DNA of 20,345 bases from Penium margaritaceum (Eukaryota; Streptophyta; Zygnematophyceae; Desmidiales; Peniaceae), in the NCBI GenBank assembly GCA_023375785.1, contig SZWC01003914.1:110076-130420 (forward strand), given 5' to 3'. Shown here one piece after another: positions 18,108 to 20,345 of the stretch. Under the pieces are notes generated by a model that saw only the letters and a list, made by a program, of their open reading frames with translations, was not told where the DNA came from and ran no database searches. The position numbers were made by a program, and so were the translations under genes. Position 1 is the stretch's first letter, and every line of letters starts with the position of its first letter.

Positions 18108-20285
18108 CATGTGCAAAAGATCATCATAGATGTCAAGCATTGCGATCAATTTTGAGATGTTGCATTTGAGGTTGACGTTGTTGCAGTGAAGATAGAGTTC
18201 CCCATGGACGATGTTGTTTCCTGTAATGGTTTTGTGAGAACACCATACTTTTTTTCCACACTCGACAATGTGTTGGACTCCTCATTTGGATTTGCAAAAG
18301 GTAGGGAAATGGTGAGCATAGAGCCATTCTATTCTGCAGGTAGAGTAAAGGAATATGTCCATTTCGAATTGATCCAATCAAGATGTAGAAAGTCGGTGGT
18401 TGACAACGTGAGGGTGTTCGTCTGACTCCACTGGTCTCGTACTGCCATTGGAGATGCTCTAGATCAGAACACCAGATTAGGCTGTATGATGCAAATTTGA
18501 GATACAAAATTCAGAGGTTTTCTATTTGTTATTGACCCTAACAATGAGATGGATGGCCGGTGGTCGTCAGGTGAACAGGTAGCCGACTAGCCCCCACTCG
18601 TCGATGAAGCTGGTGGCTGGATCGACGGCCATAAGGTCAGGAGGGCAGCAATGACAAGGCTAGTGGCCTTTTCCCCAAATGCTTGCTCATCCCTCCTTGG
18701 CAATGAGGACAAGAAAGGACGAGGGAAGAGCTTGAGCAAGAGCAAGAGAGAAAAGATGGATGACGCAAAATCAGCGGGCGTATTTTGCACATGATGAATT
18801 TGGGTCGTCATGTAAAAAAACAAAGTATGGCTCCCACGAACCTCTCATTTCTTAGAGGAACATTGTGCAGAGTTACAAGCTTAGGGTACAAACCCCCTTG
18901 TTTGTGACCCAGATTGAGTCGATGAGGTAAAAACAAAGGAAGGTCTCTAGAGACTTGTAGAGAAGGTCTCAAGATATTTGACTCACATTGCATAAGGTTG
19001 TTGGTGATAAGTATCCCGAGAATGACGCAAAGAGGAAAAACTTTCTCAGTGAGTCGTGGATACCATTATGCAATCTCTCATGATGAAATTGACCAAGAGT
19101 ATGTGTTCACAACTGTTACATTGTGGGTAGGTATATTTTTCGTGGTGCAAAAAGAAAGCCCACGCCTGCAAGCAGACTTGTTGCCTTCTCAGTCATAGGA
19201 AAAACCTCATTGTCTCCTACATTTTCTATCATTGTGAATCTTTTGCTAAGTCTCAGTCAACCCCATCCATTGTGTTGAGGCTCGTATGAATGTTTTCCAC
19301 CTTCTACAATCCTGAAATCACATACCTTTACTTCTTTCAACCCAATCGTAAATGATTTTGTAGAAAACCAACAACAAACTTCATGAGAAGAGCAAGTAAG
19401 GACCAGGATGGCCTCATTGACTGCTCGATTGAAATTTCATAAAAAAGTGTCTTATCTTATGTCCTCCTATACGACATGACTGCTATTCAGTGTAGGTTTT
19501 TGGATTTTCTTGTTGGAGATTTTGACCTTGGAGAAGCGTACCATAACTTGAGGTGATGGTGAAACACAAGGGTGACAGCAAGGATTGCAATGCTACGGGA
19601 CCTCATGATAAACAGTCCATAAGTTTCACACGTTTTTGCTGATCTCAGTTCGTTGGTATCCCACAATGCACTGACTACATGATTCTTTGGTCAACAGGTC
19701 GTGAACATCTTTGCCAATTGTTATGATTGCTGGTATTTCAGCCCAGAAGTTTTTGAGAAATTTGAGAAGTGCTGAAAGAAATGTCAGCAACCTGTGCCAA
19801 TATTGAGCCTTTTATTTAGCAAAAGCTCAATATCAAAAGTCACCTTGTGGATGGTCATTCATCCATTTTAAGATGTGCCTGTAACATTATTGAAACCTGA
19901 CAACTTCTCAATGGGATGCTTAAAAACTTTCATTAACTTTATGAGTTCACACACACACTCCTAGGAGGACACATAATACCTTGGCAACATTAGTCGTGTA
20001 TTTTAAAACATGTACATATGCACTCAACGTTTTTCTACTCTTGCCATTGTACTTGCTCTTCGCCTACACGATTGTCTTTTCTTTCTAAAGTTTTAACTTC
20101 TTCCCATGATGTATTGGTAAACCATGTACGACAGTGCTCGTAGAACACACAAAGCTGGAAGAAAAAAAGGGCTCATAAACTTGCATTAGAAGCCCTCATA
20201 GTGAAAGAAGGTGGTAGCTCCATTACAACATTTTGATGTGCCATAAACACATGCATGCATTGCAGTTCCCATGGAAATCAGTTTA

Positions 20286-20290
<5 letters not shown>
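18108..20290. other. no recognisable gene
   Basis: The minus strand just outside the hAT end (about 18108-18270) has an open frame reading ECGKKVWCSHKTITGNN and later SKLIAMLDIYDDLLHMI, unidentified. A 124-codon frame overlaps it at 18133-18507. A plus-strand frame near 18600-18785 is Lys-rich at its end; others at 18998-19198 are short. From 19200 to 20290 nothing stands out: AT-rich spacer, a short (CA)n near 19950 and ATGCATGCATTGCA near 20252. Confidence 0.4.
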
Positions 20291-20291
<1 letters not shown>

Positions 20292-20330
<39 letters not shown>

Positions 20331-20345
20331 CCTCCCTCCCTCCCT
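20292..20345 (+). repeat. (CT)n then (CCCT)5 microsatellite at window edge
   Basis: CT units run to 20325, followed by five CCCT units to the last base. The array is cut by the window edge. Confidence 0.95.

Noticed and set aside
18443-18461. CCATTGGAGATGCTCTAGA, resembling the end of a plant PIF/Harbinger MITE
   Set aside because: No matching inverted end or 3-base duplication was found within the window; the closest plus-strand match (17376) lies inside hAT coding sequence.

Overview
This window is eukaryotic, very probably plant-lineage (streptophyte), repeat-rich intergenic DNA. I find no intact gene. Nearly everything recognisable is a decayed transposable element: Ty1/copia and Ty3/gypsy LTR retrotransposons, an LTR pair-end with a primer-binding site for initiator tRNA-Met, and a hAT DNA transposon. 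Long (CT)n microsatellites occur at a 426-base assembly gap and at the right edge. The species cannot be named from this; a plant-type host is inferred from the element mix and the tRNA-iMet primer sites.

Left part (1-5107). A minus-strand copia reverse-transcriptase fragment is cut by the window edge. Next come a plus-strand gypsy protease remnant (752-1290) and a minus-strand gypsy Gag (1300-2543), which meet tail to tail. Upstream of that Gag lie a degenerate primer-binding site and an 896-base LTR (2718-3613) that also has a polypurine tract on its other side. A small TRIM-like LTR candidate is at 4955-5107.

Middle (5342-11966). After the gap there is an unremarkable stretch. Then comes a well-defined 771-base LTR (7258-8028), abutted by a perfect 12-base tRNA-iMet primer site, and a Gag with a long Ala/Gln/Glu-rich coiled-coil-like N-terminal part followed by a copia UBN2-type domain. 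This Gag stops abruptly at about 9558 and runs straight into the C-terminal half of a hAT transposase, which ends at a terminal repeat (11943-11958).

Right part (11967-20345). A gypsy reverse transcriptase remnant (YLDD box at 14029-14040) is followed, on the minus strand, by copia integrase, protease and Gag zinc knuckle (15001-16469). That again changes abruptly at about 16471 into the N-terminal half of a hAT transposase (16474-17622) and its terminal repeat (18084-18099). The last 2.2 kb show nothing recognisable.

The main result is that the two hAT halves, on opposite strands about 7 kb apart, look like halves of one insertion. Reversing a single inversion of roughly 9562-16470 joins them in frame at a shared GAAG, pairs their terminal repeats as TIRs, and gives flanking 8-base direct repeats matching at 7 of 8 positions. 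The same reversal puts the copia Gag start and the copia knuckle-protease-integrase on one strand in the right order. Either a real inversion or an assembly error of the same form would explain this.
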